A stretch of DNA of 64,000 nt from contig JAUNUF010000006.1 in assembly GCA_030538315.1 (NCBI GenBank), positions 1 to 64,000 on the forward strand. The letters are read 5' to 3'. The notes beneath the pieces were generated by a model that made no database searches, was not told the DNA's origin, and worked only from the letters and a program-made list of their open reading frames with translations. Numbering within the stretch: the first letter of the stretch is position 1; each line of letters begins with the position of its first letter. The stretch is from Propionibacteriaceae bacterium. Lineage in GTDB: Bacteria; Actinomycetota; Actinomycetes; Propionibacteriales; Propionibacteriaceae. Below, piece after piece: positions 32,493 through 43,752 of this stretch. Position numbers and translations under genes: made by a program.

Positions 32493-34114
32493 TGTACCTC
32501 GAAACCGAGCAGCTCGGCAACCCCGCCATCAACATCGGTATCTTCGCCGCCTTCGTCGTCATCACCATGTTCGTCGTGATCAAGGTGAGCCAAGGCGGCA
32601 AGAAGAAGGCCGGAGACTTCTACACCGGCGGCGCCCAGTTCGACGGCCGGCAGAACGGCTTCGCGATCGCTGGCGACTACCTCTCCGCCGCATCCTTCCT
32701 CGGCATCGTGGGCGCTGTCGCGCTCTATGGTTACGACGGCCTGCTCTACTCCGTCGGCTTCCTCGTGGCATGGCTGGTGGCCCTTCTGCTCGTGGCCGAA
32801 CCGCTGCGCAACACGGGCAAGTACACGATGGCCGACGTGCTGAGCTTCCGCATGCGCCAGAAGCCCGTGCGCACCGCGGCCGCCACGTCGACCCTTGTCA
32901 TCTCCTTCTTCTACCTGCTCGCGCAGATGGCCGGCGCAGGCGCGCTGGTGTCGCTGCTGCTGGGCATCTCCTCGGGTTGGGGCCAGAACCTGGTCATCGG
33001 CATCGTGGGCGCGCTGATGGTGGGCTACGTGCTCATCGGTGGCATGAAGGGCACCACGTGGGTGCAGATGATCAAGGCCGTGCTGCTGATCGCCGGCGCT
33101 GGCATCATGACCATCTGGGTGCTGCTGTTCAAGGGCTTCAACATGTCCGCGCTGATCGGCGAGGCCATCGACAAGACGGCCGCAGACAAGGCCGCCAACC
33201 CCGAGCTGCCCACCTTCGATCTGCTGGCTCCCATGGAGCGCTACACGGATCCGATTGGCCTGATCTCCATGGGCATCGCGCTCGTGCTCGGCGCCTCCGG
33301 CCTGCCGCATGTGCTGATGCGCTTCTACACCGTGCCCACCGCCAAGGAAGCACGTCGTTCCGTGACCTGGGCCATCGGCCTCATCGGCGCGTTCTACCTC
33401 TTCACCATGGTGCTCGGCTACGGCGCTGCGTGGCTCGTCGGCCCCGAGGCCATCCGGGGCATGCCCGGTGGCGCCAACGCGGCAGCCCCGGCCCTCGCCT
33501 ACCACCTGGGTGGTGCCGTGCTGATGGCCATCATCGCGGGCGTGGCGTTCGCCACCATCCTCGCCGTGGTCGCCGGCCTGGCCATCACCGCGTCAGCCTC
33601 CTTCGCGCACGACATCTACAACAACGTGTTGAAGGACGGCAAGGCGGACCCTGCCAAGGAGGTGAAGGTCGCCCGCTGGACGTCGGTCATCATCGGTGTG
33701 GTCGCCATCCTGGGTGGCATCCTGGCGAAGGAACAGAACGTGGCGTTCCTCGTGTCGCTGGCGTTCGCCATCGCGGCCTCGGCCAACCTGCCCTCCATCC
33801 TGTACTCGCTGTACTGGAAGAAGTTCTCCACGGCGGGCGCAGTGTGGTCCATCACCGGTGGCCTCATCACCGCCATCGTGCTGATCGCCTTCTCCCCCGC
33901 CGTGTCGGGCAGCAAGGGCTCGATGTTCCCCAACGCCGATTTCTCGTGGTTCCCGTGGGATTCCCCGGCGATCATCTCGGTGCCGGTGGGCTTCTTCCTC
34001 GGCTGGCTGGGCTCCGTGGTCAAGCCTGACGGCGATCAGTTCGCCGATCAGGGCGCCGAGATGGAGGTTCGCTCCATGACCGGTGCCGGCGCCGCAGGCG
34101 CCCTGGACCACTGA
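32489..34114 (+). CDS. actP: Cation/acetate symporter (SSS family)
   Basis: A 541-residue sodium-solute symporter with about 13 membrane helices. The family pattern is visible in FDGRQNGFAIAGDYLSAASFLGI (the first substrate/Na+ region), GASGLPHVLMRFYTV and the following KEARRSVTWAIG loop. It takes up acetate and other short carboxylates. Together with the fermentation operon this fits a cell that makes acetate and reuses it. The two leading ATGs are adjacent; the first overlaps the preceding stop. A clear rho-independent terminator follows. Confidence 0.92.
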   Translation: MMYLETEQLGNPAINIGIFAAFVVITMFVVIKVSQGGKKKAGDFYTGGAQFDGRQNGFAIAGDYLSAASFLGIVGAVALYGYDGLLYSVGFLVAWLVALLLVAEPLRNTGKYTMADVLSFRMRQKPVRTAAATSTLVISFFYLLAQMAGAGALVSLLLGISSGWGQNLVIGIVGALMVGYVLIGGMKGTTWVQMIKAVLLIAGAGIMTIWVLLFKGFNMSALIGEAIDKTAADKAANPELPTFDLLAPMERYTDPIGLISMGIALVLGASGLPHVLMRFYTVPTAKEARRSVTWAIGLIGAFYLFTMVLGYGAAWLVGPEAIRGMPGGANAAAPALAYHLGGAVLMAIIAGVAFATILAVVAGLAITASASFAHDIYNNVLKDGKADPAKEVKVARWTSVIIGVVAILGGILAKEQNVAFLVSLAFAIAASANLPSILYSLYWKKFSTAGAVWSITGGLITAIVLIAFSPAVSGSKGSMFPNADFSWFPWDSPAIISVPVGFFLGWLGSVVKPDGDQFADQGAEMEVRSMTGAGAAGALDH

Positions 34115-34128
34115 TCATCTGAAACAGG

Positions 34129-34166
34129 AAACCGGCCCGTCCCCGAAAGGGGGCGGGCCGGTTTTT
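34129..34166 (+). terminator. Rho-independent terminator after actP
   Basis: AAACCGGCCCG pairs with CGGGCCGGTTT around a loop containing CCCCGAAAGGGGG, followed by a run of T. It lies 15 bases after the actP stop and could also serve mdh transcription from the other side. Confidence 0.88.
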
Positions 34167-34245
34167 CTTCGGCAGGGTTATTCCTGCAGATCTTCGCTAT
34201 GCGGCGAGATGTGCAGGAAAAACCCGGTCTTGTTTTTCAGCTGGG

Positions 34246-35235
34246 TCAGATGAGGCCGAGCTCGGCGACTGCGTCGCGCTCGTCTGCCAACTCGGCAACG
34301 GAGGCGTCGATCTTGGCGCGCGAAAACTCGTTGATCTCGAGGCCCTGGACGATCTCATACTTGCCGTCCTTGACGGTGCACGGGAACGAGGAGATGAGGC
34401 CCTCGGGCACGCCGTAGGAACCATCCGACGGAACGGCCATGGAGACCCAATCGCCATCCGGGGTGCCCAGCGCCCAGTCACGCATGTGCTCAACGGTGGC
34501 GTTGGCGGCCGAAGCTGCCGACGACAGGCCGCGGGCCTCGATGATGGCCGCGCCGCGCTTGGCGACGGTGGGGATGAAGGTGTTCTCCAACCAGTCCTGG
34601 TCGTTGACCAGCTCAGCGGCGTTCTTGCCGTCCACCTTGGCGTTGAACAGATCCGGGTACTGGGTGGCCGAGTGGTTGCCCCAGATGGTCATGTTCGTGA
34701 TGGTGTCCACAGGCACGTTCAGCTTGGCGGCGAGCTGCGAGAGCGCGCGGTTGTGGTCGAGGCGGGTCAGCGCGTTGAACTGCTCAGCCGGGATGTCCGG
34801 TGCGTTCTTCATGGCGATCAGCGCGTTGGTGTTGGCGGGGTTGCCGGTGACGAGCACCTTGACGTCATCTGCGGCCACCTCATTGAGGGCCTTGCCCTGG
34901 GCGGTGAAGATGGCACCGTTGGCCGACAGCAGGTCGCCGCGCTCCATGCCAGCCTTGCGGGGCATGGCGCCCACGAGCATGGCCATGTTGACGCCGTCGA
35001 AGACCTTCTTGGGGTCATCGCCGATCTCGATGTTGACGACGTTGCCGAAGGCGCAGTCATCCAGTTCCATGACGACGCCTTCAAGCGCCTTCAGGGCGGG
35101 GGTGATTTCCAGCAGACGCAGCTCGATGGGGGTGTCCCCCAGCAGCGAACCGCTGGCAATGCGGAACAGCAGGCTGTAACAAATCTGACCAGCGGCGCCG
35201 GTGACGGCGATCTTGACGGGAGCTCCAGTGCTCAC
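34246..35235 (-). CDS. mdh: Malate dehydrogenase
   Basis: Interconverts malate and oxaloacetate with NAD; 329 residues, of the type found in mycobacteria and in cytosolic eukaryotic enzymes. The nucleotide motif is [19 protein letters not shown] near residue 12, with Arg in [13 protein letters not shown] binding substrate. The catalytic Asp-His pair is seen in [11 protein letters not shown] and [12 protein letters not shown]. The GTG start has AGAGGAA about 9 bases upstream. It stands alone. A promoter-like TAGAGT lies about 45 bases upstream in the short gap to the VKOR gene. Confidence 0.96.
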   Translation of the reverse strand: MSTGAPVKIAVTGAAGQICYSLLFRIASGSLLGDTPIELRLLEITPALKALEGVVMELDDCAFGNVVNIEIGDDPKKVFDGVNMAMLVGAMPRKAGMERGDLLSANGAIFTAQGKALNEVAADDVKVLVTGNPANTNALIAMKNAPDIPAEQFNALTRLDHNRALSQLAAKLNVPVDTITNMTIWGNHSATQYPDLFNAKVDGKNAAELVNDQDWLENTFIPTVAKRGAAIIEARGLSSAASAANATVEHMRDWALGTPDGDWVSMAVPSDGSYGVPEGLISSFPCTVKDGKYEIVQGLEINEFSRAKIDASVAELADERDAVAELGLI

Positions 35236-35310
35236 TTCTCATTCCTCTCTTGGAACGGGTAGGTCCTACACAGAGACTCTACCGCCCTTGAGGGAGCGGT
35301 TCGAACCGGC

Positions 35311-35973
35311 TCAGAGGTAGGTGGGCGCCCACTTCACGATTTCCAGCAACAACACGGCCGCCAGCCACACCATGAGCGCGATCGTCAGCCATCCGCCGCG
35401 GTGGAACCGTTCCAGCTTCTCCGCGGTCTTCTCCGAGAAGTAGTGGTTGCGTTCCTGGATGTTCCACGCCGTCATGGACCAGAACACGAAGGTGGTGGAG
35501 ATGGTCACGGTGATGCACCAGGGGCACAGTGCACCGATCTCGAAGGTGGACTGGTACAGCAGCCAGTAGGCGAAGATGACGCCCAGCAGGTAGATGACAT
35601 TGGCGGTAAACATGAACCAGCGCGGGAACCGTACACCGAAGAGCGAGGCCACAGCGATGGTCATGACCACGGGCTCCGCGATCATACCCAGGAATGCGTT
35701 GGGGAAGCCGAACACCTTCGCCTGCCACGTCTTGCCGACGGTGGCGCAGTCAAACAGCGAGTTGATGGAACACGCCAGCTCAGCATCCGGGTTGGCTGCC
35801 AACAGGATGGCCTCGTAGCTGAGCACCCAGGATGCGATCAGGCTGATGATGGCGAAGATCAGCATCTCCCCGAAGAGCCGATAGCGCTGCCCTCGGGGCG
35901 GCACTGGGCGTGGATCTGCCGAGGGGTTTGCCGGGTCCAGAATCTCCGACGAGGCATTGGTGGTCTGCTGCAC
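35311..35973 (-). CDS. Vitamin K epoxide reductase-family membrane protein
   Basis: A 220-residue membrane protein with the VKOR fold: four core helices plus a fifth near the end. The active-site CPWC is in GALCPWCITV, and the loop cysteines are in ACSINSLFDCATVG. It reoxidises a DsbA-like partner by reducing a quinone, so it supports disulfide formation in secreted proteins. Actinobacterial VKORs are often fused to thioredoxin, but this one is not. The GTG start is chosen because TACGAT lies 6 bases upstream. The gene is divergent from the PrsW-like gene. Confidence 0.9.
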   Translation of the reverse strand: MQQTTNASSEILDPANPSADPRPVPPRGQRYRLFGEMLIFAIISLIASWVLSYEAILLAANPDAELACSINSLFDCATVGKTWQAKVFGFPNAFLGMIAEPVVMTIAVASLFGVRFPRWFMFTANVIYLLGVIFAYWLLYQSTFEIGALCPWCITVTISTTFVFWSMTAWNIQERNHYFSEKTAEKLERFHRGGWLTIALMVWLAAVLLLEIVKWAPTYL

Positions 35974-35979
35974 GGGCCC

Positions 35980-35985
35980 ATCGTA
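35980..35985 (-). promoter_or_regulatory. -10 element of the VKOR gene
   Basis: TACGAT on the minus strand, 6 bases before the GTG at 35973. Confidence 0.45.
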
Positions 35986-36033
35986 ACCCCGTCCCCAACT
36001 GCCCCGATTGGGGGCACGACATGCGTGGGCGGC

Positions 36034-36039
36034 TACGGT
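36034..36039 (+). promoter_or_regulatory. -10 element of the PrsW-like gene
   Basis: TACGGT ends 6 bases before the GTG at 36046, and directly abuts an in-frame ATG at 36040. Confidence 0.4.
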
Positions 36040-36045
36040 ATGCCT

Positions 36046-37254
36046 GTGACGACCGATTTTCCACCGCCGCAACGGCCCACCCAGCCGTCCCCTGCGCACT
36101 ACCCCATCCATGCACGAGCGCTGCGACACAAGCAGCAGGCCGTCGCGGTGCCGATCATCTTCCTCATCGTGGGCGGGCTCGCGACGGCGCTTGGATTGCT
36201 CGTCTTCCTGGAACGGCCGGTGGCGCAATCCCTGGTGGCGGTGACCACGTTCACCGTGGTGCTGGCCGCGGGCGTCTGGTTCCTGCATTGGCTGGACCGG
36301 TGGGAGCCGGAGCCCCCGCTCTTCGTGCTGGGCGCCTTCCTCTGGGGAGCCGGCGTCTCGGCGCTGATCAGCGGCATCGTCAACACCATCGTGTTGTACA
36401 CCACGGAGTCTGAGACCGCCACGGCCATGTTCTCGGCGCCGCTCATCGAGGAGTCGACCAAGGGGCTCTTCCTGGTGATCGTGCTGCTCAGCACCCGGCG
36501 GGGGCGGGCGGAGATGAACAGCCTCACTGATGCCATCGTCTACGGCGGCATGGTGGGACTCGGCTTCGCCTGGATCGAACACATCAGCTACGCCCTGATG
36601 CCTGAAACCATGGCGGAATCCACCCAGATCATCTTCGTGCGGCTGCTGCTGGTGGCATACCTGCACCCCATGCTGACCATCATCGTATCCATCGGCATCT
36701 GGGCCGGGCTGAACGCACGTGGCGCCATGCGCCTGGTCTGGCCGTTCCTGGGTTGGTGCCTTGCCGTGGCGCTCCACTTCCTGCACAACGGCTCCATGGA
36801 GCTGATGGGAACGGCTGGCCTCTTCGTGGCCGCCGCCATCGAGTTGGCGGTCTTCATCGGCCTCATCATCGTTGGTATCCGAGCCCGCGGCCGCGAACGC
36901 GACATGGTTGCCCGTCAGCTGCCCGCGCTGGTGCACTTCGGCTGGATCAGCCCGCTCGAAGCTGGTTGGCTCCATGACTTGGGGGCACGCCGACGCATGG
37001 TGGCCGCCGCCGGGAAGGATCGCCCACTGCTGCGTGACTTCATCCAGAACACGACGGAGCTGTCGCTGCTCCGCGGCCGGCTGGATTCAGTGACCCGCGG
37101 CCAGCCGCCTGCTTCGTGGATCGCCTTGCACCGCGAACTGGCCGAGCTGGTCTCGCATCAAAGGCCTGAGGTGCACCGCATCTTGAGCCGTGGCAATGGT
37201 TGGGCACCCATGCCGGCCCAGCCGGGTCACAGCTGGGGCGCGCCCCCCGGGTGA
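36046..37254 (+). CDS. PrsW-family intramembrane metalloprotease
   Basis: A 402-residue membrane protein. The PrsW/CAAX-protease-like motifs are present: SAPLIEESTKGLFL (the paired Glu), GFAWIEHISY, and later histidines in VAYLHPML and ALHFLHNG that could bind zinc. Eight or so helices precede a soluble C-terminal region of about 110 residues. PrsW in B. subtilis starts cleavage of an anti-sigma factor, and the target here is unknown. The GTG at 36046 is favoured by the -10 spacing; the ATG at 36040 would add two residues. Confidence 0.85.
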   Translation: MTTDFPPPQRPTQPSPAHYPIHARALRHKQQAVAVPIIFLIVGGLATALGLLVFLERPVAQSLVAVTTFTVVLAAGVWFLHWLDRWEPEPPLFVLGAFLWGAGVSALISGIVNTIVLYTTESETATAMFSAPLIEESTKGLFLVIVLLSTRRGRAEMNSLTDAIVYGGMVGLGFAWIEHISYALMPETMAESTQIIFVRLLLVAYLHPMLTIIVSIGIWAGLNARGAMRLVWPFLGWCLAVALHFLHNGSMELMGTAGLFVAAAIELAVFIGLIIVGIRARGRERDMVARQLPALVHFGWISPLEAGWLHDLGARRRMVAAAGKDRPLLRDFIQNTTELSLLRGRLDSVTRGQPPASWIALHRELAELVSHQRPEVHRILSRGNGWAPMPAQPGHSWGAPPG

Positions 37255-37277
37255 AGCTGGGCCTGGCTCAATCAGCG

Positions 37278-37607
37278 TCAGGGGGCCGACGGCGGGACGA
37301 TGAAGGCCAGCGCCACGACGGCGACCCCGAGGACGGTCATCACTGACACGTCGATCCACCGCCTGCGCACCACCAGCAGGCCGGAGACACGGCGCGGCAG
37401 GGCCAGCCGCAGCACGGCGGCCACCAGCAGCGACCCGCCGATCAGCACAGAGGCCATCCGCCAACGCCCCAGCATCGCGAGCACCACACCAACGCTCAGA
37501 ATGCTCAGCGAGAGGGCCAGCGCCCAAGGGCTGTCTGGGTAGGAATCCGCCGGCTTGTCGCGGCCCCTCCTCGCCAGACGGCTCTGCAGCCTGCCGCCAA
37601 AGATCAT
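37278..37607 (-). CDS. DUF3017 small membrane protein
   Basis: A 109-residue protein with three hydrophobic helices (WALALSLSILSVGVVLAML and two more) and a basic N-terminus. It matches the short DUF3017 proteins that follow folD in actinobacteria. The start ATG lies 4 bases after the folD stop, so it belongs to the folD transcript. A longer frame exists upstream within folD but is out of family. Function unknown. Confidence 0.75.
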   Translation of the reverse strand: MIFGGRLQSRLARRGRDKPADSYPDSPWALALSLSILSVGVVLAMLGRWRMASVLIGGSLLVAAVLRLALPRRVSGLLVVRRRWIDVSVMTVLGVAVVALAFIVPPSAP

Positions 37608-37611
37608 GGAA

Positions 37612-38535
37612 TCAGTCTGCACGATCCGCGACGGGAGCCGCAGCGTCAGAGGCGGGGCTCGCGCCGTCGGGGCCAACCACCGCACCGTCGGCGATGAGCT
37701 CCGCCCTGTCCACCACGTTGCTGAGCAGCATCGCGCGCGTCATAGGGCCAACCCCACCAGGGTTGGGCGTGACGAAACCCGCCTTGTCCCACACGTCGGG
37801 AGCCAGGTCACCGACGGTCTTGCCGTCCACCCGGCTGACACCGACATCAACCAAGGCAGCGCCTTCGCGGATCATGCTGGCCGTGATCATCCCCGGCACC
37901 CCCGCCGCAGCCACCACGATGTCTGCCCGACGCGTGTGCTCCGCCAGATCACGGGTGCCAGTGTGGCAGAGGGTGACGGTGGCGTTCTCGCTGCGACGAG
38001 TCAGGATGAGGCCCAGCGGGCGCCCCACCGTGATCCCGCGGCCCACAACGCACACCTCGGCCCCGCGCAGCTCCACGTCGTGGCGGCGCAGGAGCTCGAC
38101 GATGCCGCGCGGCGTGCACGGCAACGTGGCGGGCTCGTTGAGCACGAGTCGCCCCAGGTTGATGGGGTGGAGCCCATCCGCATCCTTGTCCGGGTCGATG
38201 AGGGACAACGCCCAGTTCTCGTCCAGGTGCTTGGGGATGGGGAGCTGCACGATGTAGCCGGTGCAGGCCGGATCCTGGTTGAGCCCCTCGATGGCGCTGC
38301 GGAGCTGCTCAGCAGTTGCATCTTCCGGCAACTCCACCTGGATGGAGGCGATGCCCACCTCTTCACAGTCGCGGTGCTTCATCCGAACGTAGTTCTGGCT
38401 GGCCGGATCTGAGCCGACGAGCACGGTCGCCAGCCCAGGCACCACTCCCCGCTCGCGCAGCGCGGCGACCCGGGTGGTCAGTTCGGCCTTGATGGCAGCG
38501 GCGGTGGCCTTGCCGTCGAGCTTGGCTGCGGTCAT
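37612..38535 (-). CDS. folD: Bifunctional methylenetetrahydrofolate dehydrogenase/cyclohydrolase
   Basis: Interconverts 5,10-methylene- and 10-formyltetrahydrofolate; 307 residues. The active-site lysine is in [17 protein letters not shown] (YxxxK), and the conserved [12 protein letters not shown] and [13 protein letters not shown] motifs are present. The nucleotide site is [15 protein letters not shown]-terminal extension of about 25 residues rich in Ala, Asp and Pro goes beyond the usual 285. It provides the formyl donor used by PurN and PurH, encoded next to it. It lies 12 bases after purH. Confidence 0.96.
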   Translation of the reverse strand: MTAAKLDGKATAAAIKAELTTRVAALRERGVVPGLATVLVGSDPASQNYVRMKHRDCEEVGIASIQVELPEDATAEQLRSAIEGLNQDPACTGYIVQLPIPKHLDENWALSLIDPDKDADGLHPINLGRLVLNEPATLPCTPRGIVELLRRHDVELRGAEVCVVGRGITVGRPLGLILTRRSENATVTLCHTGTRDLAEHTRRADIVVAAAGVPGMITASMIREGAALVDVGVSRVDGKTVGDLAPDVWDKAGFVTPNPGGVGPMTRAMLLSNVVDRAELIADGAVVGPDGASPASDAAAPVADRAD

Positions 38536-38547
38536 GGGAAACCTCCG

Positions 38548-40100
<1,553 letters not shown>

Positions 40101-40104
<4 letters not shown>

Positions 40105-40685
40105 GGGTGTTCCTTCTTCTTCCATTCGGAGACGGCCTGGATCAGGAGGCGGCGTTCAACCACCTTGATGCGTTCGTGGAGCGTTTCGACGTCATCGTCG
40201 TCCAACACGTCAACGGCCCCTTGGAGCAGGATCTTACCGGTGTCCACACCGGCGTCCACGAGGAAGACCGTTGCCCCGGCCACTTTCACTCCGGCGGCCA
40301 GCGCGTCGCGAGGCCCGTGCATGCCGGGGAAGCTGGGCAATAGAGCTGGATGGGTGTTGATGGTGCGGCCACCGAAGCGGGCCAGGAACTGGGCTCCCAG
40401 CAGCTTCATGAACCCGGCGGAGGCCACCAGATCCGGCTTGAAGCCCTCGACGATGCTGGCCAGCTCGGCATCCCACTGTCCGCGATCCGCGCCCTTGGGC
40501 AACGGATGGGCCACGGCGGGGATGCCAGCCCTGCGGGCACGCTCGAGCCCGTAGGCGGAGGCTTGATCTGAAACGACGGCGACCACTTGCGCATCGAGAG
40601 AGCCGCCGTCGATGGCATCCAGCAACGCCTGGCACAGGGTGCCGGAGCCGGAAAGAAGGACGACAACGCGGGTGGTCACCCGCAC
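40101..40685 (-). CDS. purN: Phosphoribosylglycinamide formyltransferase
   Basis: Adds a formyl group in the third step of purine synthesis; 194 residues. [16 protein letters not shown] opens the fold, [20 protein letters not shown] contains the catalytic Asn and His, and the Asp is in [12 protein letters not shown]. It starts at a GTG 3 bases after the upstream membrane protein's stop. The order membrane protein, purN, purH, folD, DUF3017 forms one operon. Confidence 0.95.
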
Positions 40686-40688
40686 ACC

Positions 40689-41966
40689 TTACGCCGTGGG
40701 CTGTTGCGGTGTCTCGAGAGGCTCAGTCTCGGACTCCTCTGCGGGCGGCTTGGGTGGCCTCCGCATCAGCCCCAGCACCAGGCCTGCCAGCACCCCGGCC
40801 AGCCCCAGCAGGGTGGGCGCGAAGATCAGCAGCTCGGGCATCCGGGCGCCGATGTAGCTCAACCTGTCCACCCCCAGCCCGCCTGAGCCCAACGCGCCCA
40901 ACGTGGCCAGCAGGAGGCCTGCAACGACTCCGGATAGGCCGCCCACCAACGCGGTCTCGTCGAACCGGGCACGCGGACGGGCCAGGGCAACTACGAGCGC
41001 CGCGGCAATACCGGCAGCCGCCCCCACCACGAGCCACCACAGGTGCACGGTGCCGTGGAGCCCGTTGGCGGGCACCACCCCGAAGATGGGGATGGCGGGA
41101 AGAAGCCCCGCATCCGTGATGGCCATGGTGATCATGGAGCCATCGCCCAGCGTCAACCCGGCGCCGAGCAGCCACGAGGCGCTGGCCAGCAGAATGTTGG
41201 GCAGGTACAAGAGGTGCAGCGCGATGAGCAGGACCAGCCCGCTGGTGCCGCCGTCGAGAGCCGCGGCAATGCCGGAGATCCGGCTCCACCCCGCCCACAC
41301 GGCCACCGCGGTCAGCACGATGGCGCCGCCAATCACCGTGAGGATCGCGGCCGTCATGGCGCGCGGCACGGAACGCAGCCACTGGGGCCACGCCTCGGTG
41401 GGGTCGAAGCCGATGCCGCGGCTCGCGCCGAGGAAGCCAGCGATCCCGCCCACCACGAGGCCTCCCAGCAGCACGCGCCAGGAGCCAGCGCCCAGCCCGT
41501 AGGCCAGCACCGCGACTGCCAGCGTGTAGACGACGGCGAACGTGCCGCCCACCTTCATGACGAGCTGTTCAGCGTCCACCCAGAGTTGGCCCGTGTCGTC
41601 TGGCTCACCGCCGTGGGCAGCCGCCTGCCGGGCGGCATGGCCCGCGAGGGGCAACCCGAGGACCACCAGGATCAGCGTCACGCCCAACGGCGCGATGGAC
41701 ACCGCCTGCCCGGCGATCACCACCGGCGCCCCGTGGGCCAGCACCAGCACCTCTGCCGCGATCCGCAACGCAGGGTTGAACTCCGCTTCGGGGGACGTGA
41801 GCCAAGCCAGCGCCGTCAGGCCGGCCAACACCAACCAGCCGGCCAGCAACACGGCCAGCGGGCCGATGATGGCTGGCAGGTACCACGGCCACGGCCAACG
41901 GCGCGGCTCAGGCGCTGGTGTGGGGTCGAGATCGACGGCCACGGTGCGGTGTTGGTTCACTGACAC
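40689..41966 (-). CDS. DUF6350-like polytopic membrane protein
   Basis: A 425-residue protein with about ten membrane helices, rich in Gly, Ala and Leu, with a short basic N-terminus and a proline-rich cytoplasmic tail (PPKPPAEESETEP). It matches the DUF6350 proteins that lie before purN in many actinobacteria. No catalytic or transporter signature is visible and the function is unknown. Conserved linkage with purine synthesis may simply reflect an ancient operon. Confidence 0.7.
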   Translation of the reverse strand: MSVNQHRTVAVDLDPTPAPEPRRWPWPWYLPAIIGPLAVLLAGWLVLAGLTALAWLTSPEAEFNPALRIAAEVLVLAHGAPVVIAGQAVSIAPLGVTLILVVLGLPLAGHAARQAAAHGGEPDDTGQLWVDAEQLVMKVGGTFAVVYTLAVAVLAYGLGAGSWRVLLGGLVVGGIAGFLGASRGIGFDPTEAWPQWLRSVPRAMTAAILTVIGGAIVLTAVAVWAGWSRISGIAAALDGGTSGLVLLIALHLLYLPNILLASASWLLGAGLTLGDGSMITMAITDAGLLPAIPIFGVVPANGLHGTVHLWWLVVGAAAGIAAALVVALARPRARFDETALVGGLSGVVAGLLLATLGALGSGGLGVDRLSYIGARMPELLIFAPTLLGLAGVLAGLVLGLMRRPPKPPAEESETEPLETPQQPTA

Positions 41967-42049
41967 CCTTACCCTTCCCTTGAGGTTTTCGCGCGGCGAT
42001 CGGCCACCCCGGTAGTCTGAACAAACGTAACGTGACCAACCGGCGCTAC

Positions 42050-42060
42050 GGAGGAGGTGA
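42050..42060 (+). promoter_or_regulatory. Strong ribosome binding site deciding the start at 42066
   Basis: GGAGGAGGTGA is nearly the full complement of the 16S rRNA end and stands 5 bases before the GTG at 42066. It overlaps and so excludes the in-frame GTG at 42057. A TAGTCT element at 42013-42018 is a candidate -10 box. Confidence 0.6.
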
Positions 42061-42065
42061 GCCCC

Positions 42066-43748
42066 GTGTCTGACGAGACTGCTCGGCCGCGCCGCGGCTG
42101 GAACCCAGATGACGACCTCCAGGAACCGTTGCTGCCTGAGGAAGCCCCCGTCGAATCGGAGGCCAGCCCACGGCGCGGCGCTCTCCCATCAGAGGATGCA
42201 GCCGACGGCCCAGCCCCAGCCGAGGACACTGCAGAAGGGGCACTCAATCCCTTCGCGCGCCCTGGCTCGGAGGAGGCCTCGTTCCCGGTTGAGCCCGTCG
42301 CAGACCCAGAGCCCATGATCCCCGCGCCGGTGTTTCCGCGCTCCGCCGGCGAATTCGCTGACAGCCCCAGCCCGGCCCCGCGCAGATCCGCGCTCTCCGG
42401 CACCACGCCCGTGGAGGTGGGCGAGGATGGGCCGCAAACCTCCTGGGCCTCGGCGCACCGTGGCACCCTGCTGAAGTGGGGGCTCGTGGCGCTGATGGGC
42501 GCCCTGGTTGTTGGCCTCATCGCCTTCTTCGTGGCCAGGGGCCTCGGCTCCGCAGAGCCTGAGCCAAGCGAGTCGCCCTCAAGCACGCCGTCGAGCAGCC
42601 CCAGCGTCGCTCCGGAGCCCGCAGAAGGGGCAGACCTGCTGACCGCAGAGGATCTTGCTCCCATCGCACCGGCTTCCGAATGGTCGGTGATCAGCACGAC
42701 GGAGGGTGCGGCATCGCACACCGCCCGGGCGCTGTGCCTCAGCACGATGCAGCAGGTGCACAACCCCACCCACTCCTTCCAGCGCACGCTCGGCACCAGC
42801 GGCGCCGACAAGCTGGCGGCCCTTCATCGCGTGGACGTGTTCGCCAGCTCCGCGGCCGCCCAAGCCGTCATGGACGTTCGCGTGCAGGCCCTGTCGAACT
42901 GCTCTGAGGTGCCCGCCCGGATGGTGCGCGCCTCGCAGATCGACGGGCTGGCGGAAGACACGTTCCAGGTGACCCTCGTGCAGGAGGAGACCCCCGCGAA
43001 GTACCACACCATCCTGCTCACCCGCGACGGCGCAGCCATCCAGCTGCTGGACGTGGCGCAGGATGCCGCTGCGCCAGAGCCCGAGGCCTTGGCGCAGGCG
43101 TTGGTGCGGCCGCAGCAGCGGATCGCGGAGGTGCAGGGTTCGGCGGCCCCGGGCGTCCCCACAGCGGTGCCGTCCCTCATTCCGGCGGCAGATCCTGCGG
43201 GCTGGCTCGTGCCGATCGACCTACCGCGCCTGAACCCCGGCGTCGGCCGGTGGACGATGGGCTCGCCCCAGCCCATCGACACCCGCGGCATGGGCTGCGA
43301 GAACATGGAGCTGGCCACGGAGGCGGGCCCCACGGAGCGCTCGCGCGTGGCCTATGCGCTGACGCAGGATCCGAAGGTGCCCGAGCGCTTCGGAATCGAC
43401 GAGCTGCTGTTCCACTTCGCCACCCCCGAAGAGGGCGCGGCCCTGATGAACAGGCTGGCCGCCAACGTGATCAGCTGCAAGGAGCGGGTCAACACCGCCG
43501 AGGTCGAGGAAGTGCCTGGCGTCTCCCCCCTGGACGCCGAAGGCAACAAGCTGTCCGGCCGCATCTTCAAGGCCTCGCAGGCCACGTCGGACACGGAGCG
43601 GGTGCACTACCAGGTCATCGTCGGCTACTCCGGCACGACGGTGTCCTACACCCTGATCACCGTGACGCCAGAGGTGCAGTTCACCCCTGAGCAGCTGCAG
43701 GAACTGGCCACCCGGATCGTGATCCGGGCCAGCCAATCCCCCGCCTGA
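42066..43748 (+). CDS. Single-pass membrane protein with two tandem extracytoplasmic domains
   Basis: A 560-residue protein. Residues 1-135 are a disordered acidic, proline-rich cytoplasmic region. One membrane helix follows (about 138-160, LVALMGALVVGLIAFFVARG), then a Ser/Pro linker. Two domains of about 160 residues follow outside the cell. Each has a pair of cysteines (ALCLSTMQQ with ALSNCSE, and MGCENMEL with VISCKERV) and similar spacing, reminiscent of the PknH-type sensor domain of mycobacteria. No kinase domain is attached. I infer a ligand-sensing or cell-wall role. The start is fixed by a strong ribosome binding site. Confidence 0.65.
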   Translation: MSDETARPRRGWNPDDDLQEPLLPEEAPVESEASPRRGALPSEDAADGPAPAEDTAEGALNPFARPGSEEASFPVEPVADPEPMIPAPVFPRSAGEFADSPSPAPRRSALSGTTPVEVGEDGPQTSWASAHRGTLLKWGLVALMGALVVGLIAFFVARGLGSAEPEPSESPSSTPSSSPSVAPEPAEGADLLTAEDLAPIAPASEWSVISTTEGAASHTARALCLSTMQQVHNPTHSFQRTLGTSGADKLAALHRVDVFASSAAAQAVMDVRVQALSNCSEVPARMVRASQIDGLAEDTFQVTLVQEETPAKYHTILLTRDGAAIQLLDVAQDAAAPEPEALAQALVRPQQRIAEVQGSAAPGVPTAVPSLIPAADPAGWLVPIDLPRLNPGVGRWTMGSPQPIDTRGMGCENMELATEAGPTERSRVAYALTQDPKVPERFGIDELLFHFATPEEGAALMNRLAANVISCKERVNTAEVEEVPGVSPLDAEGNKLSGRIFKASQATSDTERVHYQVIVGYSGTTVSYTLITVTPEVQFTPEQLQELATRIVIRASQSPA

Positions 43749-43752
43749 GCCG

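Noticed and set aside
34167..34245. A separate terminator for mdh
   Set aside because: CCTGCA/TGCAGG arms near 34189-34215 form a hairpin but lack a T-run in the mdh direction; the strong hairpin at 34129-34166 may serve both genes.
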